Shown: positions 25,040 through 35,071 of the stretch, one piece after another
Layout: each line of letters starts with the position of its first letter
How positions within the stretch are numbered: position 1 is the stretch's first letter
Assembly: GCF_000153925.1 (NCBI RefSeq)
Contig: NZ_DS264367.1
Coordinates: 36,622 to 100,621 of the forward strand
Source of the DNA: [Ruminococcus] torques ATCC 27756
GTDB taxonomy: Bacteria; Bacillota; Clostridia; Lachnospirales; Lachnospiraceae
Reading direction: 5' to 3'
DNA: 64,000 nucleotides
Notes under the pieces: generated by a model
The model's database searches: none
What the model saw: only the letters and a program-made list of their open reading frames with translations
Told to the model about the DNA's origin: nothing
Program-made: the position numbers and the translations under genes

Positions 25040-25807
25040 TCACTCTTCTCCTTTATGAATAACTTCTTCTGCCAACAGCATATAACTCGTAGCTCCTGTT
25101 GACTTCGGATCATAAAGATTGATCGGCATTCCATAACTAGGAGCTTCCGCTAATCTAATATTTCTCGGAATAATTGTCTTATAAATATTCTGATTCAAAT
25201 TATCCTTAACGTTTTCCACAACTTGTAGGGAAAGATTCGTTCTTGCATCATACATTGTAAATACGACGCCTTCTATCTCAAGATTCGGATTCAATCTCTC
25301 CTGTACAAGTTCAATCGTATGTATCAACTGACTCAGTCCTTCCAATGCATAATATTCGCATTGTATAGGCACTATTATAGAATCAGCCGTTGTCATTGCA
25401 TTTATTGTAAGCATGCTCAATGCAGGCGGACAATCAATTACAACAAAATCATATTCATCTTTTACTTTTTCCACTTCAGTTTTTAATATATATTCCTTAT
25501 TTTCAACACCGATCAATTCAATCTCTGCCGCCGAAAGGTTTATATTAGAAGGAAGAACGTCAAGATTTTCAAGTGCATCTTTACATATACACTCTTCAAT
25601 TCCCGCATTTCCTATTATCAGATCATAAACTGTTTTTTCAGCTTCGTCTTTATCAACACCTAAACCACTTGTCATATTTCCTTGTGGATCCATATCAAGA
25701 GCAAGAACTTTTTTCCCTTTACTTGCAAGAGCAGCCGATAGATTTATAGAAGTTGTTGTCTTACCTACCCCGCCTTTTTGGTTGGCAATAGCTATTATTC
25801 TCCCCAT
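25040..25807 (-). CDS. parA: Chromosome partitioning ATPase ParA/Soj
   Basis: 255 residues. It has the deviant Walker A NQKGGVGKTTTSINLSAAL (about 8-26), Walker A' LALDMDPQGNMTSGLG and Walker B VVIDCPPALSMLTINAM. The ATG is preceded by GGAGG. Soj binds DNA non-specifically as an ATP dimer, is released by ParB, and regulates DnaA. The gene starts about 165 bases from the nearer parS site and is followed two bases later by parB. Confidence 0.97.
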   Translation of the reverse strand: MGRIIAIANQKGGVGKTTTSINLSAALASKGKKVLALDMDPQGNMTSGLGVDKDEAEKTVYDLIIGNAGIEECICKDALENLDVLPSNINLSAAEIELIGVENKEYILKTEVEKVKDEYDFVVIDCPPALSMLTINAMTTADSIIVPIQCEYYALEGLSQLIHTIELVQERLNPNLEIEGVVFTMYDARTNLSLQVVENVKDNLNQNIYKTIIPRNIRLAEAPSYGMPINLYDPKSTGATSYMLLAEEVIHKGEE

Positions 25808-25970
25808 TTTTGCCTCCTCATATGCGTTCTTTTAACATATTTTATATAATATTGCTTCATATTCCAAGACGCTCGCAATAAGAACACTGATGTTTTCACA
25901 ATCTAAATTCCTTATGTTCGCGTATTTTATATTATACCACTTTTCAAATTATTAATCTATAACTTTTGAA

Positions 25971-25986
25971 TGTTTCACGTGAAACA
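25971..25986. promoter_or_regulatory. parS site 1
   Basis: TGTTTCACGTGAAACA, a perfect 16-base palindrome equal to the parS consensus bound by ParB/Spo0J, just upstream of parA. Confidence 0.95.
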
Positions 25987-26108
25987 TTTTATTAACTTTT
26001 CACGTTTTTATCTTTTAAAATAACCTTTTATATCTACCATTACTAACAAAAAATCATTTTCTATTTTTGACTTTTTTATTTCTGCTTCTGCTTTTTATTA
26101 CAATAAAA

Positions 26109-26124
26109 TGTTTCACGTGAAACA
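26109..26124. promoter_or_regulatory. parS site 2
   Basis: A second identical TGTTTCACGTGAAACA, 138 bases from the first, between parA and the divergent alpha/beta-hydrolase gene. The 430-base interval 25808-26241 holds no gene. Confidence 0.95.
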
Positions 26125-26241
26125 TTTTATAAATCATTTCTATTATCTCTTAAAATATTCTTATTATTTCTTTCATTCTTGAATTGATAAATTCAGTGTA
26201 GTATAATAATTAAATAAAGTATTGAAAGATGGTGAAATCCT

Positions 26242-27198
26242 ATGGATAAGAATAAGTTATTAAAGAGAATTGCTGTTTTTACAGGTGTTTCTTTAACGGC
26301 AATGCATGTTTTTAACAGAATCTCTACATATATTGCTACTGCTGATAATCTTCTTGGTGCAGATGATTATAACGTCTATGATTGGAAATACGGAAAAATT
26401 TCTTATAAAAAGAAAGGGGCAGGAACGCCTCTTCTTCTTATACACAATTTTAATGTTTTCTCATCTTCTCATGAATGGAATAAGATCATAGATCACTTTT
26501 CAGCAACAAACACTGTATATTCTATTGATTTGCTTGGATGTGGTTGTTCTGAACGTCCGATCTTAACATATACTAACTTTTTATATGTGCAGCTGCTTAC
26601 CGATTTTATCAAAAATGTAATAGGTGAAAAAACAGACGTCATTGTTTCGCGGGACTCCTCTCCTTTTGTTTTAATGACATGTGCAAATGACGACACCTTA
26701 ATCGATCGTATTATAATGATAAATCCTCAAAGCTTAGTTTCACTTGCAAAAGTTCCTTCTAAACAGAGCAAATTATTAAAAAACATACTATATATGCCTG
26801 TTATAGGTACTTTTATATATAACATAAAAACAAGAAAATCCATTATATACGAGAGATTTACTTCCGCATATTTCTACAATCAAAACAAAGTAAATGAAAA
26901 AGATATATTAGGATGTTTTGAATCATCGCACAGAAATAAATCTCATTCAAAATATGTATACGCTTGTCAGAAATTGGGTTATACAAATGCAAATATTTCT
27001 TTTTGTCTGGGCAAATTAAAAAATAAAATTACAATTATTATAGGAAATGATAATCCTGAAAATATTCTTTCCGCAAACCAATATCAAAATCAAATTCCGG
27101 AGATAGAAATCATCGGAATAGATCATGCTAAAATGCTTCCTCATGTGGAAAAATCGGATGAATTTATTGAAATAGTAAAACCGCTCTTAGAGAAATAG
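26242..27198 (+). CDS. Alpha/beta-hydrolase-fold protein with altered nucleophile elbow
   Basis: 318 residues with an N-terminal hydrophobic stretch (about 8-24) that may anchor it in the membrane. The fold is recognisable: YKKKGAGTPLLLIHNFNVFS, SIDLLGCGCSERP near residue 95, IIMINPQSL and the C-terminal IGIDHAKMLPHVE with a well-placed histidine. The nucleophile elbow, normally GxSxG, reads VSRDSSPFVLM (about 134-144), and the oxyanion HG is HN. It may be non-hydrolytic or act differently. Homologues sit at this place beside parAB in related Clostridia. It runs on the plus strand although it lies left of the origin, so it is head-on to replication. A strong terminator follows. Confidence 0.75.
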   Translation: MDKNKLLKRIAVFTGVSLTAMHVFNRISTYIATADNLLGADDYNVYDWKYGKISYKKKGAGTPLLLIHNFNVFSSSHEWNKIIDHFSATNTVYSIDLLGCGCSERPILTYTNFLYVQLLTDFIKNVIGEKTDVIVSRDSSPFVLMTCANDDTLIDRIIMINPQSLVSLAKVPSKQSKLLKNILYMPVIGTFIYNIKTRKSIIYERFTSAYFYNQNKVNEKDILGCFESSHRNKSHSKYVYACQKLGYTNANISFCLGKLKNKITIIIGNDNPENILSANQYQNQIPEIEIIGIDHAKMLPHVEKSDEFIEIVKPLLEK

Positions 27199-27276
27199 CT
27201 TATCAATATATGACATTCATAAATTTATCTTTTTAAATTCATTTTATAGAATACTTTTTAAAATTTAAATTTTAAT

Positions 27277-27311
27277 AAATAAAAACGCCGTATTCCGGCG
27301 TTTTTATTTAT
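27277..27311. terminator. Bidirectional intrinsic terminator
   Basis: AAATAAAAACGCCG and CGGCGTTTTTATTT pair around a short loop with A-run and T-run on either side, so it can stop both the hydrolase transcript and the convergent rsmG transcript. Confidence 0.88.
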
Positions 27312-27434
27312 TCCTCAATTATACTTATTCACATTTTTTAGTTATATATGCTCACTTTTAGTTATATATTCTCTCTTTTTCTTGTATTTCCGTTTTTATA
27401 ATATTTTTATGCGCAACCTTTATATGCCGACATG

Positions 27435-28154
27435 TTATAACGGCTCTCTTGAAGGCATTCCGGCCTTCCTCGGATATTTTGCCGGTGTAATTTTAATCTT
27501 TTTAATATTTACAAGCGCCCTTCCCATATCTGTTTCCGGTAATAAAAATTTGTCTGTTTTTTCGATTTTTCCGCCAAGTATATTCACTGCCTTTTCTGCC
27601 TGTTGAATTTCTTCATCAGATGAGCCGCTTTTATATGAAACAAAATATCCGTTTCTTTTTACAAAAGGAATACAATACTCACTCAAAGTTGATAAATTTG
27701 CAACAGCTCTCGATACGCAAAGATCAAACTGTTCTCTGTATTCCTTTCTTTTCGCATAATCTTCCGCTCTTCCGTGAAGTGTTTCGACGTCTGCAAGATC
27801 TAATTCTTCTATAACTGCATTTAAGAATTTTATTCTTTTATTTAATGAATCAAGCAAAACAACGTGAATATGCGGAAACGCTATCTTTATCGGAAGTCCG
27901 GGAAAACCTGCTCCTGTTCCTATATCTATTACCGCATCTATCTTATTCATATCTATATTTCTTACAAGCGTCAGACTATCTGTAAAATGTTTCAGATTTA
28001 CCTCGTCATAATCGGTAATTCCTGTCAGATTCATTACATTATTCCATTCTACGAGCATTTCATAATAGCGATCAAACTGCTCTTTCTGATGTTCTGTAAG
28101 ATTAATATTCAATTTTTCAAGTTCTTCTTCAAACTTACTTTTTTCTGCCATCAT
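27435..28154 (-). CDS. rsmG: 16S rRNA (guanine527-N7)-methyltransferase RsmG
   Basis: 239 residues from the first of two adjacent ATGs (28152-28154), five bases after AAGAGG; a GTG start 24 bases earlier lacks a ribosome binding site. NVMNLTGITDYDEVNLKHFT, DSLTLVRNID, the SAM-binding AVIDIGTGAGFPGLPIKIAF (about residue 70) and CVSRAVANLSTLSEYCIPFV are the family blocks. RsmG methylates G527 in the decoding region of 16S rRNA; loss gives low-level streptomycin resistance. It follows mnmG, as in most Firmicutes origin regions. Confidence 0.95.
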   Translation of the reverse strand: MMAEKSKFEEELEKLNINLTEHQKEQFDRYYEMLVEWNNVMNLTGITDYDEVNLKHFTDSLTLVRNIDMNKIDAVIDIGTGAGFPGLPIKIAFPHIHVVLLDSLNKRIKFLNAVIEELDLADVETLHGRAEDYAKRKEYREQFDLCVSRAVANLSTLSEYCIPFVKRNGYFVSYKSGSSDEEIQQAEKAVNILGGKIEKTDKFLLPETDMGRALVNIKKIKITPAKYPRKAGMPSREPL

Positions 28155-28183
28155 CTTTTCCTCTTTTAACTGTTCCACTTTTC

Positions 28184-28214
28184 AACTCTGTTCTATTTGT
28201 AATAGAACAGAGTT
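28184..28214. repeat. Perfect inverted repeat between mnmG and rsmG
   Basis: AACTCTGTTCTATT, TGT, AATAGAACAGAGTT: 14-bp perfect arms. A run of T follows on the plus strand, but both flanking genes read on the minus strand, where few T residues follow. It could be a processing site, an mRNA stabiliser or a terminator for antisense transcripts. Confidence 0.8.
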
Positions 28215-28284
28215 TTTAATAATACTTCATACAAATATAAAATCTATTTTATATTTTATTCTCTATCTACATTCTAAATACTTC

Positions 28285-30195
28285 TCATCTGCTTCCTAAA
28301 TAAACAAGAAGAACCGATACATCTGCCGGAGATACTCCTGATATTCTGGATGCCTGTCCTATCGATGCAGGACGGATCTGATTTAATTTCTGTTTTGCTT
28401 CTATACGGAGACTTTTTATTTCATCATAATTTATATCTTCCGGTATCTTTTTATTTTCCAATTTTTTAAATTGTTCCACTTGACGCATCTGACGTTTTAT
28501 ATACCCGTCGTATTTAATATTAATATCAACCTGCTGTGCCACGTCTTCGGGAAGATTTTTTCTGTTTTTGTCTATCGGAGCAAGTTTTTCATACGATAAT
28601 TCAGGTCTTCTGATCAGTTCCGCAAGAGTTGTTCCTGATGTTAACGGGGTGCTTTCATATGTTTTTAACAGATTCTGAACTTCTTCCGACGTTCCGATAT
28701 TTACCCGTTCCACCCGATGTATTTCTTCTTCGATCAACCGTTCTTTTTCAAGCAGTTTCTCGTATCTTTCTTCGCTGATAAGACCTATCTTATATCCTAT
28801 TTTTGTTAATCTTTGGTCTGCATTATCCTGTCTGAGCAAAAGTCTGTACTCTGCTCTTGACGTCATCATCCGATATGGCTCGCGACTCTCTTTTGTAACG
28901 AGATCATCGATTAAAACACCTATATACCCCTGTGATCTGTCAATGACAATCCCTTCTTTTCCCTGCAATTTTCTTGCCGCATTAATTCCGGCTACGATTC
29001 CCTGTGCCGCAGCTTCTTCATATCCCGAACTTCCGTTAAACTGCCCGCCGCTGAATAATCCTTCTATATTTTTAAATTCCAACGTACTTTTTAACTGCCT
29101 TGCATCTATACAATCATACTCGATCGCATATGCATTTCTTACGATCTTTGCATGTTCCAAACCCGGAACACTTCTATACATTGCATACTGAACGTCTTCC
29201 GGTAATGAACTCGACATTCCGCCGACATACATTTCATTTGTATGGATTCCTTCCGGCTCAATAAAGACCTGATGTCTGTTTTTATCTGGGAATTTTACTA
29301 CTTTATCTTCTATCGACGGACAATATCTCGGTCCTGTTCCTTCAATCGCACCGGAAAACAGCGGCGATCTGTCCAGATTTTCCCGAATGATTTCGTGCGT
29401 CGTTTCGTTTGTATATGTAAGCCAGCATGACACTTGATCGATCTGAACGTCTTCCGGATCTGTCGTAAAAGAAAAAGGCACGACTCTTTCATCACCTTTT
29501 TGTTCTTCCATCTTTGTAAAATCGATTGAGTTTTTATCAATTCTTGCAGGAGTTCCCGTTTTAAATCTATACATCTTAATTCCAAGTGATTTCAAACTGT
29601 CGGTAAGATAATTTGCGCTCTGCAGCCCGTTAGGACCTGTCTGCGTACTTATTTCTCCGTAAATGCAGCGGGCTTTTAAATATGTGCCTGTACACAAAAT
29701 AACGGCTTTACACGGATATATAGCCCCCGAATATGTCTGAACCCCTTTTATTTTCCGAATTCCAGATTCATTCGGATCGTCTGCTATAATATCCGTCACT
29801 TCCATCTGACGGATATCAAGATTGTCCTGTTCTTCCAAAACCCTCCGCATCTCTTTGCTATAGTCGGATTTATCTGCCTGTGCACGAAGAGAGTGAACTG
29901 CCGGACCTTTTGACTGATTTAACATTTTCGACTGTATAAATGTCTTGTCGATCACCTTTCCCATTTCTCCGCCGAGGGCATCGATTTCTTTTACAAGATG
30001 TCCTTTTGAACTTCCCCCTATATTCGGATTACACGGCATCAATGCAATACTGTCTACACTTACCGTAAACATTACCGTTTTAAATCCTAACCGGGCGCAC
30101 GCCAGCGCTGCTTCACATCCTGCGTGTCCCGCTCCTACAACCGCAATATCATATTGATCTTTATTTTCCCATACAGAATTTGCTGAATATTTCAT
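28285..30195 (-). CDS. mnmG: tRNA uridine-5-carboxymethylaminomethyl synthase subunit MnmG (GidA)
   Basis: 636 residues, usual length. The FAD-binding dinucleotide fold is [20 protein letters not shown] (about 17-36). The conserved [20 protein letters not shown] lies at about 53-72 and [18 protein letters not shown] near 275. [20 protein letters not shown] near 370 is followed by [10 protein letters not shown]. The C-terminal helical domain binds MnmE. With MnmE it builds cmnm5U at the wobble position of several tRNAs. Its start overlaps the end of mnmE by 35 bases, so the two are translationally linked. Confidence 0.97.
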   Translation of the reverse strand: MKYSANSVWENKDQYDIAVVGAGHAGCEAALACARLGFKTVMFTVSVDSIALMPCNPNIGGSSKGHLVKEIDALGGEMGKVIDKTFIQSKMLNQSKGPAVHSLRAQADKSDYSKEMRRVLEEQDNLDIRQMEVTDIIADDPNESGIRKIKGVQTYSGAIYPCKAVILCTGTYLKARCIYGEISTQTGPNGLQSANYLTDSLKSLGIKMYRFKTGTPARIDKNSIDFTKMEEQKGDERVVPFSFTTDPEDVQIDQVSCWLTYTNETTHEIIRENLDRSPLFSGAIEGTGPRYCPSIEDKVVKFPDKNRHQVFIEPEGIHTNEMYVGGMSSSLPEDVQYAMYRSVPGLEHAKIVRNAYAIEYDCIDARQLKSTLEFKNIEGLFSGGQFNGSSGYEEAAAQGIVAGINAARKLQGKEGIVIDRSQGYIGVLIDDLVTKESREPYRMMTSRAEYRLLLRQDNADQRLTKIGYKIGLISEERYEKLLEKERLIEEEIHRVERVNIGTSEEVQNLLKTYESTPLTSGTTLAELIRRPELSYEKLAPIDKNRKNLPEDVAQQVDINIKYDGYIKRQMRQVEQFKKLENKKIPEDINYDEIKSLRIEAKQKLNQIRPASIGQASRISGVSPADVSVLLVYLGSR

Positions 30196-31558
30196 TTATC
30201 AAGTCTTCTCCTACTGAATTTCCCGTAATATACCCGAGACTTTCATACGCATCCATCAAATCGATCGAATAAAAATCTTCCGGCATATTATCATCGATAC
30301 TTCTTATTACCTTTTTCATACTTTCGAGAGCTTCCAACAGAGCGTTTTTCTGACGAACATTTGATATATACACTTGATCATTAAATGAAATGTCGCCTTT
30401 TAAAAACATCTCTTTCACTTTATCTTCCAGGTCTTTGATTCCTCTTTCTTCTTTTGCAGATATTGAGATGATCGGAATATTTGAAACTTTTTCTTTTATA
30501 TGTTCTGCCGAAATCACAGTGTCGATATCTGATTTATTTAATAAAACAATCGACTTTTTGTCACTGATCATATTAATGATCTTCTCATCATTTTCATCCA
30601 GACTTCTCGATGCATCGACTACATAAATGATCAGATCTGCTGTCTCTGCATATTCTAACGCTTTATCTACGCCGATTTTTTCAATCAGATCTTCTGTCTG
30701 GCGGATTCCTGCCGTATCGACAACATTTAAGTTGAGTCCGCCTAATTTGATCGTCTCTTCTAATACATCTCTCGTTGTTCCTTCTATATCTGTTACGATT
30801 GCTCTCTCATGTCCTGCAAGAACATTCAAAAGTGACGATTTTCCTGCGTTCGGTTTTCCGACAATCACCGTTTTGATTCCTTCTTTTATCACGCGACCGT
30901 CATCTGCCGAATGAATCAGTCGTTCCAATTCCTGAATAATCTCTTCCGCCGAACTGCGCAAAGTATCGGAATATCCATCTACGCTGATATGCTCCGGATC
31001 ATCAAGCGCTGTCTCTATAAATGCCGTATGATAAATAATTTTTTTTCTTATATCATTAATCTTCTTTTTTACGCTTCCTTTTAGCTGGCTGACAGAACTT
31101 TGAAGTGCATATTCGTTTTCGGAATTGATTACATCTATAACCGCTTCAGCCTGTGAAAGATCCATCTTTCCGTTTAAAAATGCCCTCTTTGTAAATTCTC
31201 CCGGTTCGGCGGGACTTGCCCCGTTTTTTAACACGAGTTCCAACACTTTTTTTACAACAAATGTTCCGCCGTGACAATTTATCTCCACGGTATCTTCTCC
31301 TGTAAATGTTCCGGGAGCTTTCATCACAGTTACAAGAACCTCGTCTATTACTTCTTCCGATTTCTTTTCTGCCGAAGATATTTCTCTGTCTACAATATAT
31401 CCATAATTTATCGTATGGCTTTTTACTTCACAAAGCTTTTTCTTACCTCTGTAAATACGGTCTGCAACTAAAACAGCTTCCTCTCCGCTGATTCTCACAA
31501 TTCCTATTCCCGAGTTTGTCATTCCGGTCGATATGGCTGCGATCGTTTCTTTTCTCAT
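30161..31558 (-). CDS. mnmE: tRNA modification GTPase MnmE (TrmE)
   Basis: 465 residues. The N-terminal tetrahydrofolate-binding domain (about 1-120) begins [20 protein letters not shown]. The inserted G domain (about 220-385) has G1 [14 protein letters not shown]2/G3 IEGTTRDV and DTAG, and G4 LNKSD. The C-terminal helical domain ends with FCMGK, the CxGK motif whose cysteine is essential. It works with MnmG to modify U34 of tRNAs. This is the order seen in most Firmicutes origin regions (rpmH to rsmG). Confidence 0.97.
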   Translation of the reverse strand: MRKETIAAISTGMTNSGIGIVRISGEEAVLVADRIYRGKKKLCEVKSHTINYGYIVDREISSAEKKSEEVIDEVLVTVMKAPGTFTGEDTVEINCHGGTFVVKKVLELVLKNGASPAEPGEFTKRAFLNGKMDLSQAEAVIDVINSENEYALQSSVSQLKGSVKKKINDIRKKIIYHTAFIETALDDPEHISVDGYSDTLRSSAEEIIQELERLIHSADDGRVIKEGIKTVIVGKPNAGKSSLLNVLAGHERAIVTDIEGTTRDVLEETIKLGGLNLNVVDTAGIRQTEDLIEKIGVDKALEYAETADLIIYVVDASRSLDENDEKIINMISDKKSIVLLNKSDIDTVISAEHIKEKVSNIPIISISAKEERGIKDLEDKVKEMFLKGDISFNDQVYISNVRQKNALLEALESMKKVIRSIDDNMPEDFYSIDLMDAYESLGYITGNSVGEDLINEIFSKFCMGK

Positions 31559-31708
31559 TTTATCCCGTTCTCCCGATTTCTTAATTTAATACTTAACTTC
31601 CCGCAAACTAAAAATAAAGCATTACATTTTATTTTAGATTGAAAGTTCCCATTCGTCAACTTAAAACATTTCCGTAAACGTCAGCTTATTTATCCACTTA
31701 TTTATTCA

Positions 31709-31761
31709 CAAAAAAACGCCTGACGTTTCACGATATCCGCAAACTATCAGACGTCTTTTAT
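31709..31761 (-). terminator. Terminator after jag
   Basis: On the minus strand ACGTCTGA, GTTT, loop, AAAC and TCAGGCGT pair and are followed by seven T residues, ten bases past the jag stop. It separates the rpmH-jag operon from mnmE. Between 31560 and 31708 there is no gene. Confidence 0.8.
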
Positions 31762-31770
31762 TTTATTTAA

Positions 31771-32649
31771 TTATCTTTTTAATGTAACTACAACTTTTCT
31801 GTACGGCTCTTCACCTTCACTGTGTGTCGTTACATATGGATCTGACTGCAGTGTGGAATGAATAATCCTTCTTTCATACGGGTTCATCGGCTCAAGTATA
31901 ACAGGTCTTCTGTTCCTTTTTACCTTATGTGCAATATTTTTCGCAAGATGTTTTAATGTCTCTTCTCTTCTTGCACGATAATTTTCTGTATCGAGTTTCA
32001 CTCTTACATAACCTGACTGATGTTTGTTTGCAACGCGGTTTGCAAGATATTGAAGGGAATCAAGAGTTTGTCCTCTCTTACCGATAAGAATTCCCATATT
32101 CTCACCTTTCATATCAACATAAAGAGCTCCGTCTTTGTCGATTGACGATGTGATCTCAACATCCATATCCATCGCTTTTAATGTGTCTTTTACAAACTGC
32201 TCTACATATCTGATCGTCTCATCTTCTACTTTTGCAAGAAGCTCTTTTTCTTTTACAGATACCGGCTCTGACTTTTCTTCTTTTGCATTTACTGAAGCTT
32301 CTTCTTTTTCTGTCTTTTCTTCCCGCACAGCTTCTTCCTTTTTCGCTGCTTCTTCTGCCTGATGTTCTTTTACATCATCTTCTTTTACATTGTCTTCTTT
32401 TGCAAAATACTCTTTTACGGGATTCTCTCTTATTGTTTCTTCGACAGCTTTCAGAAACTCTTCTTCTTCTTTATCTTCTTTTTTCCACGCTTCGATCACA
32501 GCCTGTTTCATACCGATTCCAAGAAAACCTGCGCTTCCTTTTTCAATGACATTATATTCAAGTCTGTCGCTTGTAACACCTAATTGAATCAACGCTTCTG
32601 TAATCGCATCGTCCAAAGTTTTCGCAGATACTCTGATACTACCTTTCAT
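31771..32649 (-). CDS. jag: Jag/KhpB (SpoIIIJ-associated) RNA-binding protein
   Basis: 292 residues from the second ATG (32647-32649), nine bases after AAAGGA; the first ATG directly abuts that site. The Jag-N domain (about 3-50) includes GSAGFLGIGMKQAVIEAW. A long Glu/Lys-rich linker spans about 55-140. A KH domain with GILIGKRGQTLDSLQYLANR (about 195-215) is followed by an R3H domain ending RRIIHSTLQSDPYVTTHSEG. KhpB/EloR binds RNA and affects cell elongation in Firmicutes; the name comes from its link with SpoIIIJ (YidC). It directly follows yidC. The linker is repetitive and gives long artefactual frames on the other strand. Confidence 0.95.
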   Translation of the reverse strand: MKGSIRVSAKTLDDAITEALIQLGVTSDRLEYNVIEKGSAGFLGIGMKQAVIEAWKKEDKEEEEFLKAVEETIRENPVKEYFAKEDNVKEDDVKEHQAEEAAKKEEAVREEKTEKEEASVNAKEEKSEPVSVKEKELLAKVEDETIRYVEQFVKDTLKAMDMDVEITSSIDKDGALYVDMKGENMGILIGKRGQTLDSLQYLANRVANKHQSGYVRVKLDTENYRARREETLKHLAKNIAHKVKRNRRPVILEPMNPYERRIIHSTLQSDPYVTTHSEGEEPYRKVVVTLKR

Positions 32650-32676
32650 ACCATTCATTCCTTTCCCGCAAACAGT

Positions 32677-34002
32677 TTACTTCTTCTTTTTATTATCCTG
32701 CTTCTCCGGAATCACTTCTTCTGTTTTTACACCGCTGTTATATTTATTTACAAGATTTGCCTTTGATGTAAGACTTCCGGGTTTTGCATTTTTCGCAAGT
32801 TCCTGTGCTTTTCTGATCTTTTCTTCTTTTTCGGCATCGATTGCTCTTCCCTTTGCCTTAGAAGAAGATGTTCCTACGTTCCGGGTACTTGTTGTTGCCA
32901 TCTTATTGATTTCTTCTGCCGAAGTACCTTTTTTCTCGCGTTTCTTTTTCGCTTTTTCCTGATTTTCTTTTATAATATCATCAATACTCTTTTTCGACAA
33001 ATATTTATTTACCGCAAGCTGCTGAACGCTTCGTACAGCCGCGCTGGCTACCCAGTATAAACCAAGTCCTGCCGGGAGTGTAAAACCGAATACAACAGAG
33101 ATCAACGGCATTGTATAAGTCATTGTCTTCATGGAAGCTGCCATCGGATTATCATCACTCATTGCCGCTCCACCTGCGCCTGCCTGTGAAAGTTTCACGC
33201 TGATAAACTGTGTCAAACCTGCAAGTACCGGAATCAGTACTGCGATAATAACTCCTGCGATCGAAGCCGCCGCCAAAGCATCTGTAAGAAGATTCCACGG
33301 ATGTGCTCCTATATCGACTCCCAAAAAGTTATTCAGATGAGAAACTTCTGACATAGTATTATTTACAACGCTTTCAAATTTCGGCATCTTATCGACCAGC
33401 TCATTCCATGTGGAACTTTGGAATTTATACATCACTTCGATCATATTGCCCGCTTTAGTATAATCTAATGATTCAGCTCCCGGAACAAGACCTGTCGCAA
33501 GAGATGACATAATCTTCTCATACCCTGTTGTTGCCTGGATTTTCTCAACAAGAGGTATATATACGTTTCTTACTTTTGTAACATATTCCGGAATATTTTG
33601 TACTACCGGATAAAGTCCGAACAGGAATACGAGCTGCAATAATGAAGGAAGACATCCGCTTGACATCTTCAGACCATATTTATCGTAAACCATATTCATC
33701 TCTTCCTGCTGTTTCAGCATGGAAGCCTGATCCTTTTTATTTGCATATCTTTTCTGGATCTTCTGAATCTCCGGCTGCATTACTGCCGACATCTTTGTAA
33801 ACTTCTGCTGTTTGATCGTAAGCGGAAGAAGAAGCGTATATACGATAATCGTAAATACGATAATCGCCACACCGATATTTTCAATTCCGATTGCGCTCAA
33901 CGCGTTGTAGATTCCGTTCATGACCTGACCTAACAGCCATGATACTTGCTTAATGATCGGCCAGTCATAAATTCCTGCAGCCGACATTACAAAAATTTCC
34001 AT
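32677..34002 (-). CDS. yidC: Membrane protein insertase YidC/OxaA (SpoIIIJ type)
   Basis: 441 residues, long for a Gram-positive member. The OxaA core has VAIIVFTIIVYTLLLPLTIK near 50, the conserved QKFTKMSAVMQPEIQKIQKR, SSGCLPSLLQLVFLFGLYPV near 115 and, near 290-320, SMKTMTYTMPLISVVFGFTL plus PAGLGLYWVAS. Five membrane segments are visible. No lipobox signal is seen at the N-terminus, unlike B. subtilis SpoIIIJ. A basic, Lys-rich tail (about 350-441) could touch ribosomes. The periplasm-facing insert (about 135-215) is unusually long. It inserts membrane proteins and is needed for sporulation in B. subtilis. It lies 12 bases downstream of yidD. Confidence 0.95.
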   Translation of the reverse strand: MEIFVMSAAGIYDWPIIKQVSWLLGQVMNGIYNALSAIGIENIGVAIIVFTIIVYTLLLPLTIKQQKFTKMSAVMQPEIQKIQKRYANKKDQASMLKQQEEMNMVYDKYGLKMSSGCLPSLLQLVFLFGLYPVVQNIPEYVTKVRNVYIPLVEKIQATTGYEKIMSSLATGLVPGAESLDYTKAGNMIEVMYKFQSSTWNELVDKMPKFESVVNNTMSEVSHLNNFLGVDIGAHPWNLLTDALAAASIAGVIIAVLIPVLAGLTQFISVKLSQAGAGGAAMSDDNPMAASMKTMTYTMPLISVVFGFTLPAGLGLYWVASAAVRSVQQLAVNKYLSKKSIDDIIKENQEKAKKKREKKGTSAEEINKMATTSTRNVGTSSSKAKGRAIDAEKEEKIRKAQELAKNAKPGSLTSKANLVNKYNSGVKTEEVIPEKQDNKKKK

Positions 34003-34014
34003 TACTTGTCCTCC

Positions 34015-34227
34015 TTAAGGTACCGGATCATACCCGCCTTTTGAAAACGGATTGCAGCGCAGGATTCTCCAGACGGTCAGTGCACCGCCTTTAACCGCAC
34101 CGTATTTTTCTATCGCCTCGATCCCATACTGGGAACATGTGGGATAATACTTACATGTGCTGTATCCTTTCATACCGGATAAATACTTTCTGTAAAACCG
34201 GATCAGCCATAACATCACCTGCTTCAT
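34015..34227 (-). CDS. yidD: Membrane protein insertion efficiency factor YidD
   Basis: 70 residues from the ATG at 34225-34227; a GTG nine bases earlier is an alternative but sits too near [62 protein letters not shown] and GGYDPVP are the full YidD signature, with conserved cysteines. It assists YidC-dependent insertion. It lies between rnpA and yidC in the standard order. Confidence 0.95.
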   Translation of the reverse strand: MKQVMLWLIRFYRKYLSGMKGYSTCKYYPTCSQYGIEAIEKYGAVKGGALTVWRILRCNPFSKGGYDPVP

Positions 34228-34246
34228 CCGCGCCACTTCCTTTTAA

Positions 34247-34582
34247 TTATTTATATATTTTATGAAGCTTTCCGAGGTGGATCAGTGCGCTCTCAATCTC
34301 ATGATAATTTCTTCCTTTGGCACTTGTTCTTGCAATTACAACTATATCTATTCCACAACGGAAATGTTCTTCCGACAGTCTGTAACTCTCTCTTATCAGT
34401 CTGGTCAGATGATGTCTGACAACACTGTTTCCGACTTTTTTACTTACCGATATCCCTATTCGGTTTTCCTGAAGTCCATTTTCTAAAATGTACATAACAA
34501 GATAACTGTTTGCAAAAGACGTTCCCTTTTTATAAACATTCTGAAAATCTCTGTTTTTCTTTAAAGACTGGGAAAATTTCAT
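34247..34582 (-). CDS. rnpA: Ribonuclease P protein component
   Basis: 111 residues. KFSQSLKKNRDFQNVYKKGT, ENRIGISVSKKVGNSVVRHH followed by LTRLIRESYR (the RNR motif region) and IDIVVIARTSAKGRNYHEIE are the RnpA blocks. The protein binds the RNase P RNA and helps mature tRNA 5' ends. It follows rpmH on the same transcript. Confidence 0.96.
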   Translation of the reverse strand: MKFSQSLKKNRDFQNVYKKGTSFANSYLVMYILENGLQENRIGISVSKKVGNSVVRHHLTRLIRESYRLSEEHFRCGIDIVVIARTSAKGRNYHEIESALIHLGKLHKIYK

Positions 34583-34655
34583 TCAAAACCTCTTCTTCAG
34601 TCTGTCCTGACTGCTTAATAAAAATAAATAGAAGAAAAGGCCACATATATGCGGC

Positions 34656-34790
34656 CTAAGCTGATAACTGTTTTCTTCCTTTTGCTCTTCTGGCAGCTAA
34701 TACTTTTCTTCCGCCCGGTGTGCTCATTCTTGCTCTGAATCCGTGAACTTTAGATCTGGATCTTTTTTTCGGCTGAAATGTCATTTTCAT
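34656..34790 (-). CDS. rpmH: 50S ribosomal protein L34
   Basis: 44 residues: [44 protein letters not shown]. The protein is highly basic and matches L34 along its whole length. The ATG (34788-34790) has GGAGG upstream. It is the first gene of the minus-strand origin operon. Confidence 0.97.
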   Translation of the reverse strand: MKMTFQPKKRSRSKVHGFRARMSTPGGRKVLAARRAKGRKQLSA

Positions 34791-34916
34791 ATCAAATACA
34801 CCTCCTCTTTTCTGATATACCTTATAATAAAGTATTCACAATAATTAACGTTTTTTTTCCGCGCTTTTATCAAATTTAACCTTTTCTTATTATAATTTGA
34901 AAAAACACTGCTCTTA

Positions 34917-34945
34917 ATTATAGTAAGAAACCTGCTATAAGTCAA
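34917..34945 (-). promoter_or_regulatory. Promoter of the rpmH-rnpA-yidD-yidC-jag operon
   Basis: TTGACT (34940-34945), 17-base spacer, TATAAT (34917-34922) on the minus strand, about 127 bases before rpmH. Confidence 0.8.
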
Positions 34946-35071
34946 GCAAAATCAAGGGTTTCATAGAAATATTTTGCAATAACGCTACTATAATAAGCAT
35001 ACATCACAGTTTTACAAATAACAAAAGCTGAATTGTTAAAATAATGCAAGTTATTTTGACTTTTCCAAAAG

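Noticed and set aside
32135..32587. Ser/Phe/Leu-rich plus-strand frames across jag
   Set aside because: They mirror the Glu/Lys-rich linker of Jag; no start signals or homology.
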